Assembly (NCBI RefSeq): GCF_000428945.1
Contig: NZ_AUAX01000006.1
Span: forward strand, 124,001-188,000
Direction: 5' to 3'
From: Hamadaea tsunoensis DSM 44101
GTDB taxonomy: Bacteria > Actinomycetota > Actinomycetes > Mycobacteriales > Micromonosporaceae
Length of the DNA stretch: 64,000 nucleotides
Position numbers and translations under genes: made by a program. The notes under the pieces were generated by a model. The model was not told where the DNA came from, made no database searches, and was given only the letters and a program-made list of their open reading frames with translations. Shown piece by piece: positions 8,741 through 16,890 of the stretch (position 1 is the first letter of the stretch; every line of letters begins with the position of its first letter).

Positions 8741-9747
8741 GCCCCGCCCCGAAGACGAAGGGCGGCCTGGGTCGCGGCCTGGGTGCGCTCATCCCGACCG
8801 GGCCCGCGCCCACCCCTGTTGAGCCGGCGCTGTCGCGTACAGCGTCCACGGAAGGCACCGCTTCCGAGCCGATCACCCCCATCGAAACCCCGGCACCCGT
8901 GCAGCGCGGGCCGGAGATCGAGCTGGCCCCGGTTCCGGGTGCGCGCTTCGCTGAGATCCCGGTCGACTCGATCGTGCCGAACCCGAAGCAGCCGCGGCAG
9001 GTCTTCGACGACGAGGCACTGGAGGAGCTGAAGACCTCGATCCGGGAGGTCGGCTTCCTTCAGCCGATCGTCGTACGCGACCTCGGCGCCGACAAGTACG
9101 AACTCGTCATGGGCGAGCGGCGCTGGCGCGCGGCGCAGGCTGTCGGCAAGGACCTCATCCCGGCGATCATCCGGGAGACCCGCGACGACGACATGCTTCG
9201 CGACGCGCTGCTGGAGAACATCCACCGGGCCCAGCTGAACCCGCTCGAAGAGGCGGCCGCGTACCAGCAGCTGCTGGAGGAGTTCGGGGCGACGCACGAG
9301 GAACTCGCCAAGCGCATCGGCCGCAGCCGGCCTCAGATCTCCAACACGATTCGACTCCTCAACCTCCCCGCTGTGGTCCAGCGCCGGGTGGCGGCAGGCG
9401 TACTGAGCGCCGGACACGCTCGCGCGTTGCTCAGCCTTGAGAACGCGGGCAAGCAGGAGGAGCTGGCAACCCGGATCGTCGCGGAGGGCCTCTCGGTACG
9501 CGCGACCGAGGAACTCGTGACGCTGGCGCTCTCGGATGGCGCCCCGTCCGAGAAGAACTCCCCCGCCCGCCGAGCGAAGCCTCACGCGCCGGCCCTCACG
9601 GATCTGGCTGACCGCCTGTCGGACCGGTTCGACACGCGCGTGAAGGTGGACATCGGTCGGTCGAAGGGCAAGATCACGATCGAGTTCGCCACCGTGGATG
9701 ACCTGGAGCGCATCGTCGGCATCATCGGGGTCGACAAAGCACAGTAG
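8737..9747 (+). CDS. parB: chromosome-partitioning protein ParB (parS-binding CTPase)
   Basis: ParB loads at parS, slides as a CTP-dependent clamp and recruits ParA and condensin. The 336-residue protein begins [20 protein letters not shown], the ParA-interacting N-terminal motif, followed by a Pro-rich linker, the ParB/Srx fold with the [12 protein letters not shown]-binding motif (about 125), [14 protein letters not shown] (about 163-176) and the helix-turn-helix [20 protein letters not shown] (about 187-206). The last 60 residues match the dimerisation domain, ending in [13 protein letters not shown]. It overlaps parA by 4 nt, and a terminator follows. Confidence 0.97.
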   Translation: MSPAPKTKGGLGRGLGALIPTGPAPTPVEPALSRTASTEGTASEPITPIETPAPVQRGPEIELAPVPGARFAEIPVDSIVPNPKQPRQVFDDEALEELKTSIREVGFLQPIVVRDLGADKYELVMGERRWRAAQAVGKDLIPAIIRETRDDDMLRDALLENIHRAQLNPLEEAAAYQQLLEEFGATHEELAKRIGRSRPQISNTIRLLNLPAVVQRRVAAGVLSAGHARALLSLENAGKQEELATRIVAEGLSVRATEELVTLALSDGAPSEKNSPARRAKPHAPALTDLADRLSDRFDTRVKVDIGRSKGKITIEFATVDDLERIVGIIGVDKAQ

Positions 9748-9764
9748 CGCCGACGCCGAAGTAG

Positions 9765-9803
9765 AGAGCCCGTTCGCCTCGTGCGAGCGGGCTCTTCTCT
9801 TTT
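9765..9803 (+). terminator. intrinsic terminator of parAB
   Basis: AGAGCCCGTTCG (9765-9776) pairs with CGAGCGGGCTCT (9784-9795) with one G-U pair around a 7-nt loop, followed by TCTCTTTT. It begins 18 nt after the parB stop. Confidence 0.9.
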
Positions 9804-9811
9804 GATCTTCG

Positions 9812-9827
9812 TGTTTCACGTGAAACG
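9812..9827. promoter_or_regulatory. parS: parS site 2
   Basis: TGTTTCACGTGAAACG matches 15 of 16 consensus positions; the 14-nt core is perfect. It forms the left arm of the inverted repeat behind parB. Confidence 0.93.
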
Positions 9828-9844
9828 GGGGGCGGGCGTCTTCG

Positions 9845-9860
9845 TGTTTCACGTGAAACA
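9845..9860. promoter_or_regulatory. parS: parS site 3, perfect
   Basis: TGTTTCACGTGAAACA is a perfect parS, 33 nt from site 2 (start to start), about three helical turns, so both face the same side of the helix. Confidence 0.95.
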
Positions 9861-11688
9861 CGAAGATCAATGGCGTACGCCGAGCACCCGGGTAGGTGCC
9901 CGGCACGGGCGCTGCGGCCCGGCGTCGCCGTCCTACTCCCGGTCTCCCTGTAGCGGGCTCTCCCCTGGGTCATTGCCGGCAGGGTCAACAACACGTCTCC
10001 CGATTCGGTGGGCACTCCGAGCTGGCTGCCGTGAGCGGCGCATGCCCGGGAGGGCGTCAAGCGCTCGGAGCGCGTCAGCGATGGAGCCGTCCTTGGTGGC
10101 GCCCCAGCTCGCCGAGTTGGCCAGGACAGTCCCATCGGCTTCCCGTCGGACGGCTGAGATGCCAGCGGCTTGGGGTGAGACACCCCGACCGTGGCTCGGC
10201 AGAGTCCCGGATCTGTGAGCACCGGGGTGGCCCAGATGCCACGCGCTACGAGGCACCTGGTAGCGACGTAGAGCCTCTGTCGACCGTCGGCGTGAGGCCA
10301 CCTGACCGTCCGGAATGCCTCTCCGCAGACACGGTGTCGGGACGTGCTGTGACGCTGACCCGGAGCCTCTAAGAGGACGAGGTAAGGCCATTCCCTGAGG
10401 GTCGGCCGAACGCCCTCGCATCTCCGAAGGTCGGCCTCGCTTCCCGGCGGCGGGCCCGGATCCGTGGCGCCGGCGTGGTGTCGCGGGGTGGAACCTCGCG
10501 CCGACCTTCGCCTTAGGAGGAGACCTGCTTTGAGTCGAGCCGCCCGAACCGCCGGAGGGTCTGAGAGTTGTCGCTAGACCGAGGGCTTCCGCTCTCTCCC
10601 TGTATCTGACATGGGCCCAGCGACCGTCGGCGTGCATAGGTGGCCGCATCATCGGTACGACTGCGGTGTCTCAGTGGCGGCTTGGCCGCTCACAATCGGT
10701 CCAATGCTTGGACCAACCCGTCTGTGATGGATGCGCTGACGCCGGACATGTGGCTCGGGTTGAGTTCCTGCGGGCTTACCCGGTCGCAAGTTGCCGAGGA
10801 GTAAGGCGATGACCGTTCGAGCGTCGCTACTGAGTTGCTCGCCGAGGCTTCGGTCTCATCACCGGCCTGGCGGCTGCGTGCCCGATCGTCGCGTCCCTAG
10901 GAGAGGCCGACCCTATCGTTGCGTTCGTGCCGTCCAGCCATCTTCGGTGAGCTACTTGAACCTCGCCACGCCAGCCTGGTCCACATCATCTGGCGAGTCC
11001 GCCGGCTCTTGGCGGGCAGTCCGACACAGCGCGGTCTTGTAGCAGGTGCGCGCTGCAGCACCGGTCGGGTTGATCACTTTGAGCATGACGGCGCTGCCAC
11101 GCGGCATGTGCCACTCGATTTGCAGGTCGCCAAGACTGCCGGACTACACGGTCCTGGGGCCTCGTATGGGCGTCCGCACGTCAAAAGATGGTGTAGACGT
11201 CGGGCGACGGTCCGTGATCACGACGCGAGCGGACCATCTCCACTTTGCGGTTCGCAAGGCTTGCCGCTGTTCGCCGCTCCCCCGCCATTCATCGCTCCCC
11301 CGCCATTCGCTGCTCGTGTTCACTGCTCACTGCAGCAGCCAGGGAACTCCAGGGCGTTCTGCCAGAGCCGACGGATTGCCCCGGCACGGGGCCAGCCGAT
11401 GCAAAACGCTGCGCTGAACAGCTCCGCAATCAGGTGTTCGTCGCAGTGGCTGTAAAGGAGGCCGACGTATCGCTAAGCCAGACGGGCGCGTTCCAGCGTG
11501 TATGACCTCCGCCGAGGGCATCCACGCGGCGGCTTGCCGAGAGCATTCACCGGGCAGCGGGCGGAGCCGCATCGACTCGCCCAGCTGCAGGGCGCTCCCC
11601 AACCTGCATTGCCTAACCAACCTGCATCTCGCCGATCTCGCCTCGCCGGCGAACCATTCAGTCTGACGTTCCGATCGGAGCGGAGCGG

Positions 11689-12400
11689 AATGTCTGGCGG
11701 CCGGTGCTGGTGCCGCTTCCGCTGATCGTGTCGGGCTGCTCCCGCCGGCTGTTGGCCGGATGCTGCCCTCGCGTCAGGCGTACGACCTGATCGCCGGACA
11801 CCAGGCGCTACCTGACCGACTTGGCGTGATCGCCGGGGCGCTGGTCTGGGACATTGAGTCCCGCGGCCGGGTCATCGAAGCGTCCAGCGTTGCTGTGGAA
11901 CTTCGAGTCGTTCCACGGCACTCTCGCCGTTGAAGTCGCGCAGTTTGCGGCCGCGGGATCCGGAGTCCAGAGCCGGATGAACACGCCACCGGCTATTTGG
12001 AGATGTCGTTCCTGCGCGGCCGGGTGTTCTCCACACCGTACGACTTCAACGGCCAGCTCACCGTCTGGCTCACCCGCCCCAACGAGCGGCTCACCGCCGG
12101 ATCGAGTGCCCGGTCGACCGCCTCGATGCCGATCGGACCGCGACGTCGTCCTGCCGCCCGTAGTCCTCTGCTGCCTGTCGCGCCGTCGCCGGCTGAGGCA
12201 GCACCAGGTCCGCCTCGGCCGTGACCACAGGTGATGGCCGAGACCTGTGACTGCGCCTTGCATCCGTCTGCGACCGGCCGGCTTCTCGACGTCGTTGCCG
12301 ACCTCGGCGCGGTGACGGGTCGTCCGCAAGGCAGCCGGTCGCCCGTCATGAAAGCAGCTGGGCGCCGCGTCAGACCCTCACCGACCGGTCCATGCCGACG
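11689..12400 (+). pseudogene. decayed IS21-type (IstA-like) transposase fragment
   Basis: Read across several frameshifts, the plus strand gives the typical order of an actinobacterial IS21-family transposase: VWRPVLVPLPLIVSG (11689, frame 1), MLPSRQAYDLIAGH then ALVWDIES (11760, frame 3), FHGTLAVEVAQF (about 11900), ATGYLEMSFLRGRVF then DFNGQLTVWLTR (about 11970-12080), PVDRLDADR (about 12105), VRLGRDH (12210), ALHPSATGRLLDVVADL (about 12255) and RQTLTD (about 12370). These match the C-terminal half of the rve catalytic domain and the tail that reads roughly DYSVHPAAIGRRVEVVADL in intact copies. The N-terminal part and the istB partner are missing. At least four frame changes show it is dead. 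Confidence 0.75.
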
Positions 12401-12815
12401 AACCAGCCAGGTGCGCCGAACACAGTTGAGCGTGGTACGCCCAGCGCGGTGCTGTCGCCGATGTCGAACAGCGCAGCCTTGCCAGCTATGGCCGGCCTCT
12501 CCGCGCCGATTTCGAGGTGATGGGCTGATGTCCCGCGCCCCGAAGCCGTCGACGCCGAAGCCAAGCCCCGCACCGACCGCGAAGCACGGGAGATCCAGGC
12601 TCCGCGAGAGGCCGCAGTCGCAGCGCCAGAACGGCCCGGTCACTATGAACGCCGCCGTCTTGGGCCACAAGGACCAGCCAGGACCCCGGGTACGAGCCGC
12701 TATGAAGTCCGTATCGTCGCCCGAGGGGGCGGCATCTAACGGTGGATCTCATCGCCGACGGGCGTCCTGCATGGGGGCAAGGCTGCGACCTGCTGAATCC
12801 CCAGACTTGATGAAG

Positions 12816-12824
12816 TTATCCACA
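12816..12824 (+). promoter_or_regulatory. DnaA box
   Basis: TTATCCACA is a perfect DnaA box inside a short direct repeat (TTGATGAAGTT twice), 27 nt upstream of the parS site 4 core. Confidence 0.6.
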
Positions 12825-12850
12825 GAGTTGATGAAGTTTTCCTCAGGCCT

Positions 12851-12866
12851 CGTTTCACGTGAAACG
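12851..12866. promoter_or_regulatory. parS: parS site 4
   Basis: CGTTTCACGTGAAACG has the perfect 14-nt core with C/G flanks. It follows a DnaA box by 26 nt. Confidence 0.92.
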
Positions 12867-13005
12867 GAGTCGTGCAAGTCGCGCAGTTACCCTCCGGAGC
12901 CGATCGTGAGCACGTAAAACGTGCTGCCGAGGAGTACCCCAGGACATTCACGTGACATCGCGTACGCCGATCGTGCCCTGGGTCGCACTGAGTTTCTCCA
13001 CACAG

Positions 13006-13014
13006 TTATCCACA
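13006..13014 (+). promoter_or_regulatory. DnaA box
   Basis: TTATCCACA is a perfect DnaA box flanked by an imperfect dyad TTTCTCCACA / TGTGGAGAAA (12993-13040). It precedes the parS site 5 core by 37 nt, repeating the box-then-parS arrangement seen 190 bp earlier. Confidence 0.6.
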
Positions 13015-13050
13015 GGGCGGCGGGATCTTCTGTGGAGAAAGTCGGTCGGT

Positions 13051-13066
13051 CGTTTCACGTGAAACG
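13051..13066. promoter_or_regulatory. parS: parS site 5
   Basis: CGTTTCACGTGAAACG is identical in core and flanks to site 4. It lies 89 nt upstream of the HIT-like gene. Confidence 0.92.
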
Positions 13067-13154
13067 AGTCCGAGACCGCATTGGGATGAGCCCACCTCCG
13101 ACGTGCCACGCCAGGGGGAAGACAGCCGATACCCTCGGGCGTTAGGGTTCCCAG

Positions 13155-14084
13155 GTGGCTGACGCACCCCTCCCCCTGCCCGCCTTCACGACGTGGGACA
13201 CGTTCCCGTTCGAAGGCACGTTCAACGTTAAGACTCTGGATCCGCCGGTCGCCGACGAGCCCGCCCGCAAGGGTGAGGAGATCGCAGAATGCAAGGCATG
13301 CCAGGCAAGCGACGACTCGTACATCTGGGTGAATGAGCGCTGGCGGGTACGCGCGATGGACCGTCCGACGGGCCTGCCGATGGTGCTGATCCTGGAACCT
13401 CGGTCGCATCTCGACATCGGGGACTTGTCGAATCTTCTCGCAGCCGAACTCGGCGTACTGACCGTACGCGTCGAGCGGGCGATCCGGTCGCTGGATGAGG
13501 TGGCACGCGTACACGTGAACCGTTGGGGAGACGGAGCGGCGCACCTGCACCTCTGGTTCATGGGGCGGCCGAAGGGCCAGCTCCAGTTGCGCGGCTCGTT
13601 CCTGCCGATGTGGGACGACATCCTGCCGCCGGTACCCGAGTCGCAGTGGCGGGAGAATCTCGCGCACATCGCCGCCTGGTTGGAAGCGTTTGGAGGTACG
13701 GCCCACGCGCAGCCGCCGAAGATTGAGTGGCAGGCGCCCTCGCGTTTCCTGGGTGAGAGCGAGCTTTCGCCTGAGCCGGTGATCGGACGGGCCTCGGTGC
13801 CGAGCGCCTCGGTCTTGGAGTCCGGGGCCGGACTCGATGCAGATGCTGGATCCAACGCGCATGCCGGCCCCAGCACGACTGCCGGACCCGAGACCACCAG
13901 GCACAGTACGGGCATCGTGCCCAGTGCGGGCGTCGCGCCCAACGCGGCTGCGGGAACCGCGACGGAGGAGCCCACCGCAGCGACGTCTCCGGTAGCCGCT
14001 CCCAGTCCGGCGACTCCCATCGTGGCGGCCCACATTGAGCCGACAAAGCTGGAACCCGCGACCGGTACGCCCAACGTTTCCTAA
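13155..14084 (+). CDS. HIT-like domain protein of unknown function
   Basis: The 309-residue product has a folded N-terminal part (about 1-200) resembling the HIT/GalT fold: a CKAC pair near residues 44-47, a strand-rich region VLILEPRSHLDIGDLS, a helix with RAIRSLDEVARVHVNRWGD, and the His-rich strand AAHLHLWFMGRP in the place of the HIT triad. The triad is incomplete (HxHxW rather than HxHxH), so catalysis as a nucleotide hydrolase is uncertain. The last 100 residues are Ala/Thr/Pro-rich and probably disordered. The GTG start lacks a clear ribosome-binding site. It stands alone among parS sites, and parS site 6 forms its terminator hairpin. Confidence 0.75.
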   Translation: MADAPLPLPAFTTWDTFPFEGTFNVKTLDPPVADEPARKGEEIAECKACQASDDSYIWVNERWRVRAMDRPTGLPMVLILEPRSHLDIGDLSNLLAAELGVLTVRVERAIRSLDEVARVHVNRWGDGAAHLHLWFMGRPKGQLQLRGSFLPMWDDILPPVPESQWRENLAHIAAWLEAFGGTAHAQPPKIEWQAPSRFLGESELSPEPVIGRASVPSASVLESGAGLDADAGSNAHAGPSTTAGPETTRHSTGIVPSAGVAPNAAAGTATEEPTAATSPVAAPSPATPIVAAHIEPTKLEPATGTPNVS

Positions 14085-14108
14085 GTCGGTCCAGCCACGT
14101 CGCTCACC

Positions 14109-14140
14109 ACGGCTCCGGTTTCACGTGAAACCGGAGCCGT
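14109..14140. terminator. 32-nt perfect palindrome: terminator hairpin enclosing parS site 6
   Basis: The palindrome is perfect over 32 nt and begins 24 nt after the stop of the HIT-like gene; TTTGTTGTG follows on the plus strand. The transcript would form a 15-16 bp hairpin. The central 16 nt are parS site 6, so one DNA element seems to serve both as terminator and centromere site. Confidence 0.7.
14117..14132. promoter_or_regulatory. parS: parS site 6
   Basis: GGTTTCACGTGAAACC has the perfect 14-nt core with G/C flanks, at the centre of the 32-nt palindrome. Confidence 0.92.
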
Positions 14141-15172
14141 TTGTTGTGTGCTGCGAGCGCTCGGATCGGGTGTCGGGGCCTTCTCCGTTCCGACCCCAGC
14201 GGGGGCGCGGTCAGCTTGAGTCGCGATGTCCCATCCCGGATCAAGCCGTCGGCAATCTCGGCCGCGGGGACGGACCGACCCGGATCTCGATCAACGTTGC
14301 CGACATTCAGCGGCGACGCAACGATGTCGAATGCGACGGCATACACCGCTGCGTGGCGGAGCGCGGCACGCGAAGGATGTCTTTAGCGGCCACCACGTAG
14401 CGCGGGATGCGATAGCCGGCCCGGGTCTCGCCAAGCTGCGGCTGGCGCATCCAGCCGAGTACTGCTTCAGCAGCAACGAGGTACACCGGCGACGTGCATC
14501 CTTCGGGCACCGCGAGCCACGGTGCGGTCGGCTCCTACCTTGGAGTAGATGGCTGTGCGGTTCGACGTTCCCGATTTCGTTGCCGGCGCCGCTCGGCAAG
14601 TCCTCTTGCCGAGCAGAACATCGCCGCCCCTCTTGTCTCACAGACGGGCGTCACCGATCCCCCGTTACTTGGACTTCACTGACGAGGCAGGTGCCGCCTT
14701 CCAGCGGATGCACAACTAGGCAAGGACCAGCTCCGCCACCGACATGTCTGGCGAGCGCAGCGCTGCCCATCCCGTCGTGGCAGGCGATCGCCTTGTTGCG
14801 CTGCCGGACACGAACCCGTCCCGTGGTGGGTTGGGCGAGGAACCGGCTCCGCCGCGAGCTCGGTAGGTGTCGACCTTCCTGCCCCGACCGACCGAGGAGC
14901 CGGCTGATCCGGCGGCGGCAACGGGGTCGAGCAGGCCATGGAAGCTGATATGAGATCGAGTACCAGGTGACGCTCGGACAGGTCGAGTGCCGGTCAAGGT
15001 GAGAACTGCCGGGAGACCTACCGGATTCGCTGCCGGACAGGCAGAGCGGACACAGCCCCGGCGGCGGACCGGACACAAGCCGGGACAAGAGCCGGGACAT
15101 TTCCCGGAGGCCTCCACCCTTCCTGCGGCTACGCGTCACCGACGACGGCCACGACTACGGGCGACGACGACC

Positions 15173-15261
15173 ACGGAGATGGTGACGACCACGGAGATGG
15201 TGACGACCACGGAGATGGCGACGCCACGGAGATGGCGACACCACGGAGACGGGCGACGACC
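15173..15261 (+). repeat. 17-19 bp minisatellite, 5 units
   Basis: Units of ACGGAGATGGTGACGACC start at 15173, 15191, 15209, 15226 and 15243, the first two identical and the others differing by one or two bases or length. A further partial copy lies near 15310-15332. Confidence 0.85.
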
Positions 15262-15442
15262 ACGGCGGTTCCGGCGCCGCACCGTAGACCTCGCCGAACG
15301 GGCGGCGACCACGGAGACGGGCGACGACCACAGGCGAGGGCGGCAGGTAGGGACGATGCCGGGATCGAGTGACTGACAGGCATGGGTGGCAGGCGCGGGC
15401 TGGATTCCAGAAGACCACTGGTGGACTCCCGACGACAGCGAC

Positions 15443-15472
15443 GGTGATGGTGGTGATGGTGATGGTGATGGG
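15443..15472 (+). repeat. GGTGAT hexamer repeat
   Basis: Thirty nucleotides are built from GGTGAT with GGT interruptions. It is a simple-sequence tract with no coding support. Confidence 0.7.
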
Positions 15473-15610
15473 CGCGCCACTGCACTGCGACCGTCTGCAC
15501 GGTGGTCAGTCACACCACGATCACCCGCACCAGCAACAACCGGCCCCGCAGCGCAGACAGTGCGAGGGCATCGCCGACACCGCGACGGTGACTCTGCAGG
15601 CAAATACCGC

Positions 15611-15685
15611 GACCGCCCGCACCGCGACGAGCCCTCACGACCGCCCGCACCGCGACGAGCCCTCACGACCGCCCGCACCGCGACC
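15611..15685 (+). repeat. 28-bp direct repeat, 2.7 copies
   Basis: Two identical 28-nt units, beginning GACCGCCCGCACCGCGACGA, span 15611-15638 and 15639-15666, followed by a 19-nt partial copy. Confidence 0.9.
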
Positions 15686-15744
15686 CCACTCCGGGACAGT
15701 CTCACTCCCACCCCGACCCGTTCGACACCAAACAAGGCGCGGTC

Positions 15745-15760
15745 AGTTTCACGTGAAACC
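15745..15760. promoter_or_regulatory. parS: parS site 7 within a 34-nt dyad
   Basis: AGTTTCACGTGAAACC has the perfect 14-nt core. It is framed by GGCGCGGTC (15736-15744) and GACCGCGCC (15761-15769), giving a 34-nt dyad with one mismatched pair. It is the parS site farthest from the origin in this window. Confidence 0.92.
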
Positions 15761-16018
15761 GACCGCGCCCCCAACAACTTCGAGCTAGCCGTCATGGTTC
15801 AAGCAACCCAACCAACCCAATCAACTCAACCCAACCAACACGCGCCGAAACCGGCCGTACCCGACCCGCGCCTGAACTAGCTGAGCCTCAATCACCCGCC
15901 TGACCCGCCACCGAATCCAGCGACCTCAAACGGAGGCTCCCCACCCAGCGGCCTCACATCGGCACCTCACATCGGCGACTTCAACCCCGACGACGTCGTA
16001 CCAGCGATTGGCGAGGTA

Positions 16019-16768
16019 TCACCAGGCGATCGTTCCGGCATCATCGAAGAAGCCTCCCGTCGGTCCGTCCTCCCCGACGAGCGCCAGGCGTACCGCGATC
16101 GCCGCTCCCGCTTCCGGCGTCTTGTATCCGGTCCGCTCGTTCAGGTCGGTCGCCGTGTACCCGGGCGACACCGCGTTCACCTTGATCTCCGTGTTCCACA
16201 GTTCCTTGGCGTACGCGACGGTGACCATGTTCAGCGCTGCTTTCGACGCCGGGTATTGCAGGTTCACCATCGGCCAGAGCGGTCCGGTCTGATCGAGCAT
16301 CACCGACATGGAGCCGACTTCGCTGGACACGTTGACGATCCGGCCGGCCGCCGCGGTACGCAGCAGCGGCAGCATCGCGTTGGTCACGGTGACGACGCCG
16401 AAGACGTTGACCTCGAAGACGCTGCGCATGCTGTCGACTCCTTGCCGGCTGGGCAGCCAGTCGGCCGGGTCGTGGGAGCGCTGGCCGCCGTCGGGGCGGG
16501 CGATTCCGGCGTTGTTGACGAGGATGTCGAGGCGTCCCCACTCCTGTTCGATCCGCTTCGCCGCTGCGGTGACGGACACGTCATCGGTGACGTCGAGGTG
16601 GAGGTAGTGGGCGTCGAGGTTCTCGTTCCGGAGGGCGTCGGCTGCCGCGGTTCCCCGTTCAGGCGAGCGTGCGCCCAGGAGCACGGTATTGCCGTCGCGG
16701 CCGAGTGCGCGGGCGATCTCGAAGCCGATGCCTTTGTTGGCTCCGGTGATGAGCGCGATCTTTGTCAT
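16019..16768 (-). CDS. short-chain dehydrogenase/reductase
   Basis: The 249-residue protein is a classical SDR: N-terminal NADP-binding motif TGANKGIG (about 8-15), NNAG (about 86-89), the catalytic Ser in NVSSEVGS and the YPASK motif (about 181-185), ending in PTGGFFDDAGTIAW. A carbonyl reductase-like role is typical for this subgroup, but the substrate is not predictable. ATG at 16768 is the only start that keeps the beta-alpha-beta N-terminus intact. The gene is divergent from an MmyB-type regulator 122 nt away, the common pairing in which the regulator controls the reductase. Confidence 0.93.
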   Translation of the reverse strand: MTKIALITGANKGIGFEIARALGRDGNTVLLGARSPERGTAAADALRNENLDAHYLHLDVTDDVSVTAAAKRIEQEWGRLDILVNNAGIARPDGGQRSHDPADWLPSRQGVDSMRSVFEVNVFGVVTVTNAMLPLLRTAAAGRIVNVSSEVGSMSVMLDQTGPLWPMVNLQYPASKAALNMVTVAYAKELWNTEIKVNAVSPGYTATDLNERTGYKTPEAGAAIAVRLALVGEDGPTGGFFDDAGTIAW

Positions 16769-16795
16769 GCGTACCAGGGTGGTGTGGGGGTTCGC

Positions 16796-16844
16796 CGCTG
16801 TGGAGGGGCTGGGCGAGGGTGGTATCGGCGGTACCTCCACAGCG
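16796..16844. promoter_or_regulatory. 11-bp inverted repeat between SDR and regulator genes
   Basis: CGCTGTGGAGG (16796-16806) and CCTCCACAGCG (16834-16844) are perfect inverted copies separated by 27 nt, in the 122-nt divergent spacer. It is a good candidate operator for the adjacent regulator. Confidence 0.5.
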
Positions 16845-16890
16845 CAGCCCGGGCCGGGCATGCTGGAACCACAGGATGACAGGGGGACGA

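Larger units (their letters stand above)
9802..9870. repeat. 25-nt perfect inverted repeat carrying two parS sites
   Basis: Positions 9802-9826 and 9846-9870 are exact reverse complements (25 of 25 nt) around a 19-nt G-rich loop. Each arm contains a parS core, and the right copy alone is a 26-nt palindrome (9840-9865). In DNA it could extrude a cruciform; in RNA it would form a long hairpin directly behind the parB terminator. Confidence 0.9.
9871..13154. other. 3.3-kb gene-poor region behind parB
   Basis: No intact gene is convincing in this stretch: short frames on both strands lack the third-position GC bias of neighbouring genes and resemble no family. It holds a frameshifted transposase relic (11689-12400), two DnaA boxes and two parS sites (12.8-13.07 kb). 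A minus-strand frame of 239 codons (9933-10652) and another at 11993-12670 look fortuitous; the latter is antisense to the relic. The sequence looks like decayed accessory DNA around a functional centromere. Confidence 0.65.
14141..16018. other. 1.9-kb gene-poor region with minisatellites
   Basis: I see no convincing gene here. Short frames occur on both strands, for example 56 codons from ATG 14549 (MAVRFDVPDFVAG) without codon bias. The right half is made of short repeats: 18-bp units (15173-15261), GGTGAT units (15443-15472), 28-bp units (15611-15685) and CCAACC-type sequence (15801-15840). parS site 7 lies at 15745. The region ends at the SDR gene. Confidence 0.6.

Noticed and set aside
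9933-10652. Minus-strand gene of 239 codons behind parB
   Set aside because: Composition is Arg/Ser/Gly-rich without family resemblance, and third-position GC is not raised.
11993-12670. Minus-strand gene of 225 codons
   Set aside because: It is exactly antisense to the transposase relic and has no recognisable domain or codon bias.
15801-15840. Telomere-like CCAACC repeats
   Set aside because: Short, irregular and internal, beside other simple repeats; nothing else suggests a replicon end.
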